Part shown: one piece after another, positions 17,350-26,398 of the stretch
Position numbering within the stretch: the first letter of the stretch is position 1
How the letters are laid out: each line of letters opens with the position of its first letter
From: CAYJDG01 sp964368875
GTDB lineage: Bacteria; Pseudomonadota; Alphaproteobacteria; Micavibrionales; Micavibrionaceae
Assembly (NCBI GenBank): GCA_964368875.1
Contig: CAYJDG010000006.1
Coordinates: forward strand, 1-64,000
Reading direction: 5' to 3'
Length of the DNA stretch: 64,000 nt
Program-made: the position numbers and the translations under genes
Notes under the pieces: generated by a model
The model's database searches: none
The model's input: the letters and a program-made list of their open reading frames with translations, nothing else
What the model was told of the DNA's origin: nothing

Positions 17350-17420
17350 GTCATTGCGAGGCGGCAAAGCCGACTAAGCAATCCAGGCTTTCTGGATCGC
17401 CACGCTATGCTCGCGATGAC
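17350..17420. repeat. Imperfect palindromic repeat unit (about 71 bp)
   Basis: The outer arms GTCATTGCGAG (17350-17360) and CTCGCGATGAC (17410-17420) pair with one mismatch. The inner arms GCAATCCAG and CTGGATCGC flank a GCTTT loop, again with one mismatch. This layout is familiar from a dispersed intergenic palindrome seen in many proteobacterial genomes, including rickettsia-related ones. It lies between convergent mucR and the small ORF before proC and may act as a transcript end. Only one copy is in the window. Confidence 0.7.
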
Positions 17421-17432
17421 AGAAACTATTTA

Positions 17433-17579
17433 CTAACAGTCAGCACCCATCACAGTAACTCCCTCCTTATCGCCGCAAGGAGTGTTCGGGTTTGACTGAG
17501 TTCTTAAAATATAAACTGTTGTTACAATCAGTAAGAAAATAGCTATTAAGATTACGGCTAAAAATTTCTTCTTGTGCAT
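17433..17579 (-). CDS. Small single-pass membrane protein, 48 residues, unknown
   Basis: An ORF below the usual size cut. It reads MHKKKFLAVILIAIFLLIVT in its first 20 residues: a Lys-rich start then a strong transmembrane helix of about 20 residues. A short outward tail contains two Cys (PCGDKEG and GADC). It lies in the gap between the palindromic repeat and proC, on the same strand as neither operon start. No strong Shine-Dalgarno is visible (AAGCGA about 7 bases upstream). The composition is what a real small membrane protein looks like. No family is recognised. Confidence 0.5.
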   Translation of the reverse strand: MHKKKFLAVILIAIFLLIVTTVYILRTQSNPNTPCGDKEGVTVMGADC

Positions 17580-17606
17580 GATGAGTCGCTTGTATTTTTA
17601 GTCAAA

Positions 17607-18413
17607 TTACTTCGCCAGCTCTTTACCGCGCTTGGTTGCTGCCGCAACGGCGTCAGTCAGGACTTTCGACAATCCATTTTCGCTCATTAATACTTTAAGT
17701 GCCGCCTCGGTCGTGCCGCCGGGGCTGGTGACGTTTTCGCGGAGCGTGGCGGGTGCAATGCCGATCTCGGCTGCGGCCAGATGCGCCGATCCGATAACGG
17801 TCTGGCGCGCGAGGGTCTTTGCAAGCTCCGCTGGCAGTCCCGCTTTTTCTCCGGCATTCGCCAACTCTTCGATTAACAAGAACACGTAGGCTGGGCCGCT
17901 GCCTGACACGGCGGTGACGGCATCCATCAGGCTTTCATCATCGATCCACGACACGACACCGACCGCGCCAAGGAGGTCGGTCGCCAGATGTCTATGGATC
18001 GGCGTAATCTCAGCGTTGGCGCACATCACGCTGATCCCATGACCAATCGCGGCAGGCGTGTTTGGCATGGCGCGGATGACCGGACGGTTGAGGCCGAAGA
18101 TTGTTGCATATTGGGCAAGGGATTTTCCGGCGGCAATCGAGAGGATCGGCACTCCCGGTGCGAGTTTCAAATTAAGGACATCACACGCCTCACGCATGAT
18201 CTGCGGCTTGACGGCCAGCACGACGATGGTCGGATCAAATCCGTGGGGAAGATCGTCGGCGGATTTCAGGTGCGTGCTGTTAGGGAAGGCCGGAATATCA
18301 TTCGGCTCGATGATGGTCAGGTCAAGTGTCGGAAATTTTTTCTGCCACCCGCGCACCAGCGCAGTGCCCATCTTACCGCACCCAGCCAGCAGGATATGCG
18401 GATGATCGCTCAT
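17607..18413 (-). CDS. proC: Pyrroline-5-carboxylate reductase
   Basis: 268 residues. The N-terminal Rossmann motif is AGCGKMG (about residues 10-16), followed by VLAVKPQ and the C-terminal dimerisation signature with SGSGPAYVF and SPGGTTEAAL. It catalyses the last step of proline synthesis, using NAD(P)H. It is downstream of ybjN-like and ubiK genes on the same strand, 4 bases after the former, so likely one operon. Confidence 0.95.
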   Translation of the reverse strand: MSDHPHILLAGCGKMGTALVRGWQKKFPTLDLTIIEPNDIPAFPNSTHLKSADDLPHGFDPTIVVLAVKPQIMREACDVLNLKLAPGVPILSIAAGKSLAQYATIFGLNRPVIRAMPNTPAAIGHGISVMCANAEITPIHRHLATDLLGAVGVVSWIDDESLMDAVTAVSGSGPAYVFLLIEELANAGEKAGLPAELAKTLARQTVIGSAHLAAAEIGIAPATLRENVTSPGGTTEAALKVLMSENGLSKVLTDAVAAATKRGKELAK

Positions 18414-18417
18414 GTGG

Positions 18418-18927
18418 TTATGACTGACCGGCGACGGTCATCATGGCGAGAGAGAAGGAATCGTTATCGTTGGCGTTCTCATGCGAGAGCATCAACAGCG
18501 TGGAATAGTTGCGGTCACATTCATCAATCGCGATCTGCATCAGGTCTTGCAGGTGCTCGGCACCAGATGTCTGGGTTTGGCCGCGGAACAACTGGGTGTG
18601 ACGGAAGGACGGCACCAACGTGTTTTCGCAAAGGTCGAAATGCCCGAGCCACAGTGCGCGGTTAATCTTACCGAGCGTGCGGAACGCCAGATCAGTATTG
18701 GCATCAAGGATTTGCAGATCGAATTCGCAGCAGAATTGCAGCGCATTATATTGGTCATCCCAGGCGAACATCATGCGGTAGAGCGCGTGGCGGCCTTTGA
18801 CTTCGACGAACAGTTCGTCACGGTTGGCGCGATTGAACGACCAGTTCTGAGCGCTCAGGACATCTTCAACGCCGTCGAGAGGGTTGCTGATGTCATCTTC
18901 AAACAGGGAGTCGGTCAGATCGGTCAT
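18418..18927 (-). CDS. YbjN domain-containing protein
   Basis: 169 residues matching the YbjN family, a type III secretion-chaperone-like fold. Recognisable features are the N-terminal W-containing strand after the acidic leader, the LYRMMFAWDDQYNALQF strand, and a late helix around ALWLGHF. The function in E. coli is obscure (stress and motility effects). In alphaproteobacteria this gene commonly sits just before proC and after a UbiK-like gene, as here. It is 9 bases after the ubiK stop. Confidence 0.75.
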   Translation of the reverse strand: MTDLTDSLFEDDISNPLDGVEDVLSAQNWSFNRANRDELFVEVKGRHALYRMMFAWDDQYNALQFCCEFDLQILDANTDLAFRTLGKINRALWLGHFDLCENTLVPSFRHTQLFRGQTQTSGAEHLQDLMQIAIDECDRNYSTLLMLSHENANDNDSFSLAMMTVAGQS

Positions 18928-18936
18928 GCTGGACTT

Positions 18937-19269
18937 CTATTTCCGTTTTGCTTTGCGCTGAGGTTTTGCTTTGGCTTTTCCGGCAGTGGCGGTAGAGCCT
19001 TTGCGCGGGGCGGCAGGGGCTTTGCCTTTCACCAGAATTTCCAGATCATGGATACGCTTTTTCAGAAGTTCCTGTTCGGCGCGAAAGCCTGCGACCATCG
19101 ACTGGAGGCGTTCGATCTCGGCTTTTGGTGCGAGGTCCATACGGTCAGCCACGGCATCAACCCTTCCTTGCAGATCGGATTGAACCTGTTTGCGGACGGT
19201 GGACACCAGACTAACGGCGCCTCCGGCCACGCGGGCTAAATCGTCCAATATCTTGTTATCGATTGGCAT
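18937..19269 (-). CDS. ubiK: Ubiquinone biosynthesis accessory factor UbiK (BMFP family)
   Basis: 110 residues from the ATG at 19269; an upstream in-frame start at 19314 would add 15 residues unlike the family. The protein has an amphipathic N-terminal helix, a coiled coil with QSMVAGFRAEQELLKKRI, and a Lys/Ala-rich tail. This is the membrane-fusogenic BMFP/UbiK layout, which in E. coli supports the aerobic ubiquinone-synthesis complex with UbiJ. First gene of the ubiK-ybjN-proC set. Confidence 0.75.
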   Translation of the reverse strand: MPIDNKILDDLARVAGGAVSLVSTVRKQVQSDLQGRVDAVADRMDLAPKAEIERLQSMVAGFRAEQELLKKRIHDLEILVKGKAPAAPRKGSTATAGKAKAKPQRKAKRK

Positions 19270-19435
19270 ATATGACTCGTGATGTCCCCTGTGAAGTGAC
19301 GAATTGGTTAACACCCGTATCCCGGCGTTGCAACCCCGCCAAAAAGGCCTTATGCAGGGGGAATCGAGTAAAGCTTAGGAATGAGCAGGGTTAAGCCCCC
19401 GCGCTTTTCGGTGGATAATTTTTCAGGAGACAAAA

Positions 19436-20428
19436 ATGATCGTCATTACGGGCGGAACTGGCTTCATCGGGTCCAATCTGGTTGCAGAGCTGGAAGCGCA
19501 GGGCGCAGACAACCTCGTCGTCTGCGATGTTCTGGGAACTGCCGACAAATGGCGCAACATTTCCAAGCGCGGATTGCGCGATTTCGTTCATCCGGAAAAT
19601 CTCTTCGCCTATCTCAATACCCATAAAAAAGAAGTCAAAGTCATTTTCCACATGGGGGCGATTTCCTCGACCACGGAAAAAGACGCCGACCTCATCATGC
19701 AGAACAACTTCATCCTGACCAAAGACCTCTGGCGCTGGTGCAGTGAGAATAAGGTGCGCTTTATCTATGCGTCATCCGCTGCGACCTACGGCGACGGCGA
19801 CGATGGCTTCATTGATAATGACACGCCTGATTTTCTGGCGAAGTTGCGTCCGCTTAATCCGTATGGCTGGTCCAAACATCTGTTTGACCGCCGCGTCTCG
19901 AACCTTCTTTATATCACAAAGGCCGAAGAGCCGCCGCCGCAATGGGCTGGTCTTAAATTCTTCAACGTCTACGGCCCCAACGAATATCATAAGGGCGATC
20001 AGATGAGCGTGATCTGCAAGCTCTATCCGCAGATCGTCGCTGGTGCGGCTGCACGCATGTTTAAATCAGATAACCCGGCTTATGAAGATGGCGGCCAATT
20101 GCGCGACTTCGTCTATGTCGATGATTGCGTGAACGTCATGCTGTGGCTTTATAACAATCCGAAAGTCAGCGGCCTGTTCAATGTCGGGACTGGTAAGGCC
20201 CGCAGCTTCAAGGACCTCGCGCTCTCGACCTTCAGCGCCGCCGGGATGGAACCGAAGATCACCTATATCGACATGCCCGAACAGTTGAAAAACAAATATC
20301 AGTACTACACGCAGGCCGATGTTTCGAAACTGCGGGCCGCTGGTTACACCACGCCGTTCACCGAACTTGAAGACGGCGTGCGCAATTATGTGCAGGGCTT
20401 TATGGCCGCAGGGGATCAGTACCGCTAA
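19436..20428 (+). CDS. hldD: ADP-L-glycero-D-manno-heptose 6-epimerase
   Basis: 330 residues of the extended SDR family. The Rossmann motif GGTGFIG is at residues 6-12, the family segment FHMGAISSTTE follows, and the catalytic Tyr-x3-Lys is YGWSK. It makes the heptose precursor of the lipopolysaccharide inner core. AGGAG about 7 bases before the ATG fixes the start. It is 2 bases ahead of lgt, and the plus-strand run hldD-lgt-midA-pgeF looks like one transcript. Confidence 0.93.
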   Translation: MIVITGGTGFIGSNLVAELEAQGADNLVVCDVLGTADKWRNISKRGLRDFVHPENLFAYLNTHKKEVKVIFHMGAISSTTEKDADLIMQNNFILTKDLWRWCSENKVRFIYASSAATYGDGDDGFIDNDTPDFLAKLRPLNPYGWSKHLFDRRVSNLLYITKAEEPPPQWAGLKFFNVYGPNEYHKGDQMSVICKLYPQIVAGAAARMFKSDNPAYEDGGQLRDFVYVDDCVNVMLWLYNNPKVSGLFNVGTGKARSFKDLALSTFSAAGMEPKITYIDMPEQLKNKYQYYTQADVSKLRAAGYTTPFTELEDGVRNYVQGFMAAGDQYR

Positions 20429-20430
20429 TC

Positions 20431-21234
20431 ATGGCTTTAGAATTTCCCCAGATCGACCCCATCGCCATTCATCTCGGCCCGTTTGCAATTCACTGGTATG
20501 CGCTGGCGTATCTTTCCGGCTTTTTGGTCGGCTGGTGGCTCGTCAAATATATCTGCCGTCTCGATAAGAACGAACACCGCCCGAATTCCGACGACATGGA
20601 TGATTTCATGACCTGGGCGATCCTCTCCATCCTGCTCGGCGGACGGCTGGGCTATATTCTCTTTTATAACCTGCCGCATTACATCGATAACCCACTTGAT
20701 GTATTTAAACTCTGGCAAGGCGGCATGTCGTTCCATGGTGGCTTGATCGGCGTGATCAGCGTTATCGTGCTCTATGCCAAAATTAAAAAAATCTCGGTCC
20801 TGCGTCTCGCCGATCTCTTTTCGGTCGCGGCTCCGGTGGGCTTTTTCTTCGGGCGGATCGCCAATTTTATCAACGGCGAACTCTATGGCCGCGTCACCGA
20901 TGTGCCGTGGGCCATGGTGTTCCCCAAAGGCGGCCCGGAACCGCGCCATCCGAGCCAATTATATGAGGCTTTGCTCGAAGGGCTGGTGATGTTTGCCGCG
21001 CTCTTTGCGATGGCGCACAGTGATAAAATCCGCAACCGGCCCGGCCTGATCTCGGCCGGATTTATGGGGATTTATGGCACGTCGCGCTTTCTGATCGAAT
21101 ATGTCCGCCAGCCGGATGAACAGCTCGGCTTGTTCTTCAATTTCATTTCGATGGGGCAGTTGCTCTGCATTCCAATGTTTATCGCCTGCGCAATTCTGAT
21201 TTATGTGGCCCGCCGCAATGAACGACCTGTCTGA
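20431..21234 (+). CDS. lgt: Prolipoprotein diacylglyceryl transferase
   Basis: 267 residues, polytopic inner-membrane protein with about seven helices. The signature is FHGGLIG early and GRIANFINGELYGR in the middle, with the essential His and Arg. It attaches diacylglycerol to the lipobox Cys of prolipoproteins, for instance the AlgK-like and OmpA-like lipoproteins in this window. The end overlaps the start of the midA-like gene by 17 bases. Confidence 0.95.
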   Translation: MALEFPQIDPIAIHLGPFAIHWYALAYLSGFLVGWWLVKYICRLDKNEHRPNSDDMDDFMTWAILSILLGGRLGYILFYNLPHYIDNPLDVFKLWQGGMSFHGGLIGVISVIVLYAKIKKISVLRLADLFSVAAPVGFFFGRIANFINGELYGRVTDVPWAMVFPKGGPEPRHPSQLYEALLEGLVMFAALFAMAHSDKIRNRPGLISAGFMGIYGTSRFLIEYVRQPDEQLGLFFNFISMGQLLCIPMFIACAILIYVARRNERPV

Positions 21235-22273
21235 GATCATAAGGAAACATATCCTGCAGCACGGCCCGATCACCGTTGCCGATTATTGGGAGCTGTGCCT
21301 CGCACATCCGCAACACGGCTACTACATGAAGCAGGATCCGTTCGGGCAGGGGGGTGATTTCATCACTGCCCCGGAAATATCGCAGATGTTCGGCGAGATG
21401 ATTGGCATCTGGGTTGCTGATCTGTGGCTTAAAATGGGTTCGCCCGCGATGTTTGTTCTCACCGAGTGTGGGGCAGGGCGCGGCACGATGATGCAGGATC
21501 TGTTGCGGGCCACCCGCGCCGTGCCGGGGTTTCATGCAGCGCTCGATATCAATATTGTCGAAACCAGCCCGCATTTGCGAGCGGTGCAGAAACAAAACCT
21601 TACTGGCTATACCATTCACTGGCATGACACGCTGGCGACCGTCTCTGAACTCGGCCCGCTGGTCATTCTAGGCAATGAATTCTTCGATGCCCTGCCGATC
21701 CGGCAGGTGGTGCGCGCGGACACAGCGTGGCGCGAACGCATGATCGGCATCGATGGCGATGGTCTCGGCTTCGGCCTTGGCGACGAAATTCCGATGTCCG
21801 ACCGCATTGAAACGCCGATTGGCAGCGTCTTTGAATTTTCACCTGCCCGCGATCCCGTGTGGACGGAAATGACTGGCCGCATCCGGTTGCAAGGTGGGGC
21901 GGCTCTGATGATCGATTACGGTCACGCGATCACGGGTTTTGGCGACACGCTGCAAGCAGTCAAGGATCACGCCTACGCAAATATCCTCGAAACGCCCGGC
22001 GAAGCTGACCTCACCTCGCACGTCAATTTCGAACGGCTCAAGGATATCGCCAAGGGTCTGAACCCGCGCATCGCGACGCAGGGTGATTTTCTTCGCCGCC
22101 TCGGCATTCAGCTCCGCGCGCAGACGCTGTCCAAAACCGCGTCCACCGAACAGGCTGCGATGCTGAAGGCTGGCCTCGACCGCCTGATCGAAGACGACCA
22201 GATGGGCACTTTGTTTAAAGTGCTCAGCGTCTGCAATCCTGTCACCATCGACCCGGCGGGATTTCATGACTGA
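21218..22273 (+). CDS. Class I SAM-dependent methyltransferase, MidA/NDUFAF7 family
   Basis: 351 residues from the ATG at 21218; an in-frame ATG at 21203 lies deeper in lgt and is less likely. The N-terminal helix and HPQHGYYM segment, then GDFITAPEISQMFGE and LGNEFFDALP, are hallmarks of the NDUFAF7/MidA family. Its mitochondrial members methylate an arginine of complex I. The bacterial target is not known to me. It overlaps lgt by 17 bases and pgeF by 8 bases, an arrangement common in alphaproteobacteria. Confidence 0.85.
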   Translation: MNDLSEIIRKHILQHGPITVADYWELCLAHPQHGYYMKQDPFGQGGDFITAPEISQMFGEMIGIWVADLWLKMGSPAMFVLTECGAGRGTMMQDLLRATRAVPGFHAALDINIVETSPHLRAVQKQNLTGYTIHWHDTLATVSELGPLVILGNEFFDALPIRQVVRADTAWRERMIGIDGDGLGFGLGDEIPMSDRIETPIGSVFEFSPARDPVWTEMTGRIRLQGGAALMIDYGHAITGFGDTLQAVKDHAYANILETPGEADLTSHVNFERLKDIAKGLNPRIATQGDFLRRLGIQLRAQTLSKTASTEQAAMLKAGLDRLIEDDQMGTLFKVLSVCNPVTIDPAGFHD

Positions 22274-23042
22274 ACCCCTGACCTACGCTGATTTCAACCC
22301 GCCCGGCGTGACATATGGGTTTTTTACCCGTAAAGGCGGAGTCAGTACCGGCACGTTTGCGAGCCTGAACCTCAAGCGCGGCACAGGAGATGACGACGCG
22401 GCGGTCGCTGCGAATTACAGCAGCGTTTGCCATGCGCTGGGTGTCGCCGAGGGCCAAGTGACGTTCATCACCCAGACGCACGGGAATATCTGTCACATCA
22501 CCGACCAGCCTTTGCCCGGCTCTGTGGAGGGCGATGCGCTCGTCACCACCATGCCCGGACTTGCGGTTGCAATTCTGACTGCGGACTGCGCGCCGGTATT
22601 ATTGTATGGCACCACTGCAGACGGCGCGCCGATTGTTGGCGCGGCACATGCCGGGTGGGGCGGGGCGGTCAAAGGTATTCTCGAGGCCACGCTCGATGCC
22701 ATGGAAAAGAAAGGCGCAAACCGCCGTACCATTCAGGCCGCCATCGGCCCCTGCATCGGACGCTTAAGTTATGAAGTCTCGCCAGAGTTTCTTGCTCCGT
22801 TTCTGGCGGACGCGCCAGAGAGCGAAAAATTCTTTATGGCCATGCCGTCAGGCAAATACCTGTTTGATCTTCCGGCCTATTGCCGCTTCCGTCTCAACCG
22901 CGCCGGGGTGCAGTCTGTCGTCATCGGCGGACAGGATACATATAAAGAGACCGAGAGCTTTTTCAGTTACCGCCGGGATACAAAGCGCGGCGTGACCGCA
23001 GGCGGGCGGCAGATTTCAGCCATTTGTATTAGAAGTAGTTGA
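22266..23042 (+). CDS. pgeF: Peptidoglycan editing factor PgeF (YfiH/LACC1 family)
   Basis: 258 residues. The zinc and active-site segments are present: TQTHGN, ILTADCAPVLL, GAAHAGWGG and AIGPCIG. These match the multicopper-oxidase-like/YfiH family, whose members act on purine nucleosides and remove misincorporated L-Ser from peptidoglycan precursors. It overlaps the midA-like gene by 8 bases. The common name polyphenol oxidase is misleading. Confidence 0.88.
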   Translation: MTEPLTYADFNPPGVTYGFFTRKGGVSTGTFASLNLKRGTGDDDAAVAANYSSVCHALGVAEGQVTFITQTHGNICHITDQPLPGSVEGDALVTTMPGLAVAILTADCAPVLLYGTTADGAPIVGAAHAGWGGAVKGILEATLDAMEKKGANRRTIQAAIGPCIGRLSYEVSPEFLAPFLADAPESEKFFMAMPSGKYLFDLPAYCRFRLNRAGVQSVVIGGQDTYKETESFFSYRRDTKRGVTAGGRQISAICIRSS

Positions 23043-23106
23043 TTTATAGTCCAAAATTCTTATAGTGCGGGTGTTCCGCAGCCCTGACCGAGAGACGACA
23101 AAAGCC

Positions 23107-24039
23107 ATGAAGCTGATTGCCGGTAATGCCAACCCCGCCCTCTCACAGGCGATTGCCAAATATCTCGAAATGCCGCTCACCCAGGCCAGTATCCGCCGTT
23201 TTGCCGACATGGAAGTCTTCGTCGAGATCGACGAGAACATTCGCGGCGAAGACGTGTTCGTCATCCAGCCGACCTGCTACCCGGCCAACGACAACCTGAT
23301 GGAACTTCTGATCACGCTCGACGCGCTGCGCCGCTCCTCCGCGCGCCGTGTCACTGCCGTCATTCCATACTTTGGATATGCCCGTCAGGATCGCCGCACT
23401 GGCCCGCGTACGCCTATTTCTGCCAAGCTCGTCGCCAACCTGATCACCGAAGCCGGGGCCAACCGCGCTCTGATGCTCGATCTGCACGCCGGACAAATTC
23501 AGGGCTTCTTTGATATTCCGACCGATAACCTTATCGTGTCTCCAGTATTTATCCCCGATATCGAAAAACGCTTTCCGGGCGAAGACCTCGTCATCGTCTC
23601 GCCGGATGTCGGCGGTGTCGTGCGCGCCCGTGCAATTGCCAAGCGCCTCAACGCTGAGCTGGCCATCATCGATAAACGCCGCGAAAAGGCAGGTGTTTCC
23701 GAAGTCATGAACGTCATCGGCGACGTCGAAGGCAAAGTCTGTATCATGGTCGATGACATCATCGACTCCGGCGGCACGCTCTGCAACGGTGCGGTCGCAC
23801 TGCTTGAGAAAAAAGCCAAATCGGTCTACGCCTATGTCGTCCACGGCGTACTCTCCGGCGGCGCTGTTGCCCGTATCGCAGCCTCGCCGCTTGAAAAGCT
23901 GGTCATCACCGACAGCATCCCCGCGACCGAGACCGTCCGCAATTCGAAAAACATCGAACAGTTGACCATCGCGCCATTGCTGGGTGAAGCGATCAAACGC
24001 ATCGCCGAAGACCGCTCGATTTCGGCGCTGTTCAAATAA
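23107..24039 (+). CDS. prs: Ribose-phosphate pyrophosphokinase
   Basis: 310 residues from the ATG at 23107, giving the standard length; the earlier frame opening at 23065 is not conserved. The flexible loop YGYARQDRR appears as YFGYARQDRR, the PRPP-binding site as MVDDIIDSGGTL, and DLHAGQIQGFF is present. It makes PRPP from ribose-5-phosphate and ATP for nucleotide, His and Trp synthesis. One base after its stop begins a small secreted-protein gene. Confidence 0.94.
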   Translation: MKLIAGNANPALSQAIAKYLEMPLTQASIRRFADMEVFVEIDENIRGEDVFVIQPTCYPANDNLMELLITLDALRRSSARRVTAVIPYFGYARQDRRTGPRTPISAKLVANLITEAGANRALMLDLHAGQIQGFFDIPTDNLIVSPVFIPDIEKRFPGEDLVIVSPDVGGVVRARAIAKRLNAELAIIDKRREKAGVSEVMNVIGDVEGKVCIMVDDIIDSGGTLCNGAVALLEKKAKSVYAYVVHGVLSGGAVARIAASPLEKLVITDSIPATETVRNSKNIEQLTIAPLLGEAIKRIAEDRSISALFK

Positions 24040-24040
24040 A

Positions 24041-24604
24041 ATGAAACTCCTGCCGCTGACACTTTGTGTTGGTGCACTTCTTGTGGCGGCCCCGGCCCGT
24101 GCCGACGACTGTCCGGCCGGGACCGACCCGGTGTATTGCAAGATTGCCAAAGAAACCGGCGGCAAGGTCGTGACCGATATTGACGACCTCAAAGACATCC
24201 CAGCGCCGGAACCTGTCTTTAAGGCTCCCGTCCGGCATAATTCGATGTTCTCGCGTGAGCTTGGCTGTGAGTATCAGGCCCTAGCGGATCAGCCGCTGTG
24301 TAAACTCATCGAAAGTAAAGAAGAATGGTCATGGCTCGGCCATGGCGGCCCGTTTCCCGGCTGGCGCGTGACGTTCAAGACTATCTGCCAAGTTTATTAC
24401 AAGTATGAAATCACGCAGGATCATTTGCCGCAGCTCGAGCGTATGCGCAAAGTCAATTTTGGCGACATTGACTGGCGCTTGCAGTTCGGTCTTGATGGCC
24501 TGATCCGAGTTCTTAAAAACAAAGACGGCGCAACACCCGAGGATGCAGGCAGTATTTACGATCCCGCAAACGCCACCTACATCCTCAAAAGCTGTCGGTC
24601 TTAA
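24041..24604 (+). CDS. Secreted hypothetical protein
   Basis: 187 residues from the ATG at 24041. A signal peptide (about residues 1-20, cleavage at ARA-DD) is followed by a soluble domain with five Cys, including CPAG and YCKIA near the mature start and CRS at the end. I do not recognise a family. It begins 1 base after prs, so it is probably co-transcribed with it. Its stop shares the sequence TTAA with the stop of the convergent AhpD-like gene. Confidence 0.7.
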   Translation: MKLLPLTLCVGALLVAAPARADDCPAGTDPVYCKIAKETGGKVVTDIDDLKDIPAPEPVFKAPVRHNSMFSRELGCEYQALADQPLCKLIESKEEWSWLGHGGPFPGWRVTFKTICQVYYKYEITQDHLPQLERMRKVNFGDIDWRLQFGLDGLIRVLKNKDGATPEDAGSIYDPANATYILKSCRS

Positions 24605-24975
24605 GCGGCTTGCTCTTCCTGTACCGCTCCGGCGGTTGCTGCCAGTTCTTTATCCCATACATCGATGGCACGGCGGATATGCGGAATGGTGATCGATCCG
24701 CCGACCAGCAAGCCGATAGCCACCGTTTCGCTCAGTTCCTCAGACGTGACTCCTGCCTTATGGCTCTCGATCAGGTGATAGAGAATGCAGTCATCGCAGC
24801 GCAGGACCAGCGAAGCGACCAGCCCTAACAATTCCTTGGTCTTTTTATCGAGTGCGCCCGGCTGATAGGTCGTGGCATCAAGACCGTAGAATGTTTTCTG
24901 GCTGCGGTTCGCGTATTTGGCGAGCGCTACGTTGTACGCAGTGCGGGTGGTTTGAAAGTCTTCGATTTTAGACAT
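24601..24975 (-). CDS. Carboxymuconolactone decarboxylase / AhpD-fold protein
   Basis: 124 residues, all-helical. The AhpD-type redox motif CDDCILYH (Cys-x2-Cys-x3-His) is in the central helix, and GLLVGGSITIPH follows. Such proteins use the Cys pair in peroxide or alkyl-hydroperoxide reduction, though many have unknown substrates. It overlaps the upstream FAD-binding protein gene by 8 bases, suggesting that the two act together. A GGAG Shine-Dalgarno precedes its ATG. Confidence 0.85.
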   Translation of the reverse strand: MSKIEDFQTTRTAYNVALAKYANRSQKTFYGLDATTYQPGALDKKTKELLGLVASLVLRCDDCILYHLIESHKAGVTSEELSETVAIGLLVGGSITIPHIRRAIDVWDKELAATAGAVQEEQAA

Positions 24976-26398
24976 GGTGATAGTCTCCTTGGAGGTTGGT
25001 TAAGGGTAGGGGTTGAGAAGCAGGGGTAGCGAGGTCACTTAAACATCGCGATGCTATGGCGGCATGGCTTTCGCGGAAACTTTCCACGCCCCATTTATCG
25101 GGATGACTGCCGGGGCCAGCGTAGTAAATAAACGCTGCTCCCAATTGCCGTCCGGCCTTGAGGTGCAGGGGACTTGTCTCGGACCACGCTGCTAGGTTTT
25201 GTTGATCGAGCACATGCACGAGCGGCGAATAGATGGTCCCATCCGGTGACCGCGCGCTGCGGGCGCAGCCTGCACCGTTGAAAATCGCGCTATAGGTTTT
25301 GCCATGAACTACAAAGCCACTATTAGTCTGCGTGATATCCGCGGCTGTGACGCTGCCTTCAACAAACTGCAACTGGCCGGAGGAGGTCTTGCGCTTCAGC
25401 AATTCAACACGCTGCGGCGAGGTCGGGTTGCCGTAGAAAGCGCGCAGATATTCTTTCATCGCGGCCCAGCCCGGTGTCTCCGTGTACCCCTCGGTGCGGA
25501 AATACGCACCCAGCGCATGGCCGGGGCCGTAGCCGGTTGCCTGCGCATGTGAGAGCTCATCATCCCAGAGAGATTTCAGCTGCTGCAAAGTCTGCGCCTG
25601 CGTGGCGGTGATGGTCTCGGGAGTAAAACGGCTGAGGTGATACGGCGCGGCCTGTCGCTCGGGGTGATACAGCTCCGGCTCAAACAGCCAGGGCTGAACG
25701 CCGCGCCGCGAAATCGCGGTGATCGGGCCAGTGTAGCCGAGGGCGTCCAGCCTTGCGAGGTGATCAAGGCTGTCTTGCCCTGTCCCGATGATCAGCACGC
25801 CGTCCGTATCATTGAGGTGTGCTTTGATATCGGACAAGGAACAGGGCGCTTCGAAAAATCCCGGCACGGTTCGCCATGGTGCATACAGCTCGTTGCGGTA
25901 ATGCCCATCGGCGACGATCAGCGCGTCGCTGTGAATTGTCAGCTCTCCGGCGTTCAGGATCAGGCTGTGGTCGTCCTGCACGCTGACCTCAGTGATGGCG
26001 GCTGGTATGCGGATCACCTCGACCAGCGCCTGCGCGGTTGACGCGACGGCGGCTTCGAAGACATCGCGCAGATAGCGCCCGTAAACGCCACGCGGCTGGA
26101 AACTGTTTTCAAGGTCGCGCTGCGGCTGATCCGGAGCTTCGCGTTGCAGCCAGCGAACGAAATGGCCGGGATCACTGGCGAAGGGTGACATCGCGTAGGC
26201 CGGCTGGTTGAGGATCAGCGCGTCGCAATCCGGATCATATGGCAAGCCCGGTCCGAATATGCCGCGCGGGTCGGCGATGCAAATGGTGGTTGGGGGACTG
26301 TCGGGGGTTAAATCCGCGATCAGATTGGCCAGCACGCATGTGCCGCTGAAGCCAGCTCCGGCAATGGTGATGGTTCGGGGGGATAGACTTGTACGCAC
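24968..26398 (-). CDS. FAD/NAD(P)-binding protein
   Basis: 476 residues of the FAD-NAD(P)-binding family typified by HI0933-unlike, single-domain YdhS/NAD_binding_9 proteins. An N-terminal dinucleotide motif GAGFSGTCV (about residues 14-22) is followed by NQPAYAMSPF and a second Rossmann-like motif IGTGQDSLD near residue 205. The substrate is unknown to me. It overlaps the AhpD-like gene by 8 bases. A 650-base intergenic region lies upstream. Confidence 0.75.
   Translation of the reverse strand: MRTSLSPRTITIAGAGFSGTCVLANLIADLTPDSPPTTICIADPRGIFGPGLPYDPDCDALILNQPAYAMSPFASDPGHFVRWLQREAPDQPQRDLENSFQPRGVYGRYLRDVFEAAVASTAQALVEVIRIPAAITEVSVQDDHSLILNAGELTIHSDALIVADGHYRNELYAPWRTVPGFFEAPCSLSDIKAHLNDTDGVLIIGTGQDSLDHLARLDALGYTGPITAISRRGVQPWLFEPELYHPERQAAPYHLSRFTPETITATQAQTLQQLKSLWDDELSHAQATGYGPGHALGAYFRTEGYTETPGWAAMKEYLRAFYGNPTSPQRVELLKRKTSSGQLQFVEGSVTAADITQTNSGFVVHGKTYSAIFNGAGCARSARSPDGTIYSPLVHVLDQQNLAAWSETSPLHLKAGRQLGAAFIYYAGPGSHPDKWGVESFRESHAAIASRCLSDLATPASQPLPLTNLQGDYHHV

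Noticed and set aside
23143..24198. A 351-codon minus-strand ORF opposite prs
   Set aside because: prs is unmistakable on the other strand; the antisense frame is open because of codon bias and matches no family.
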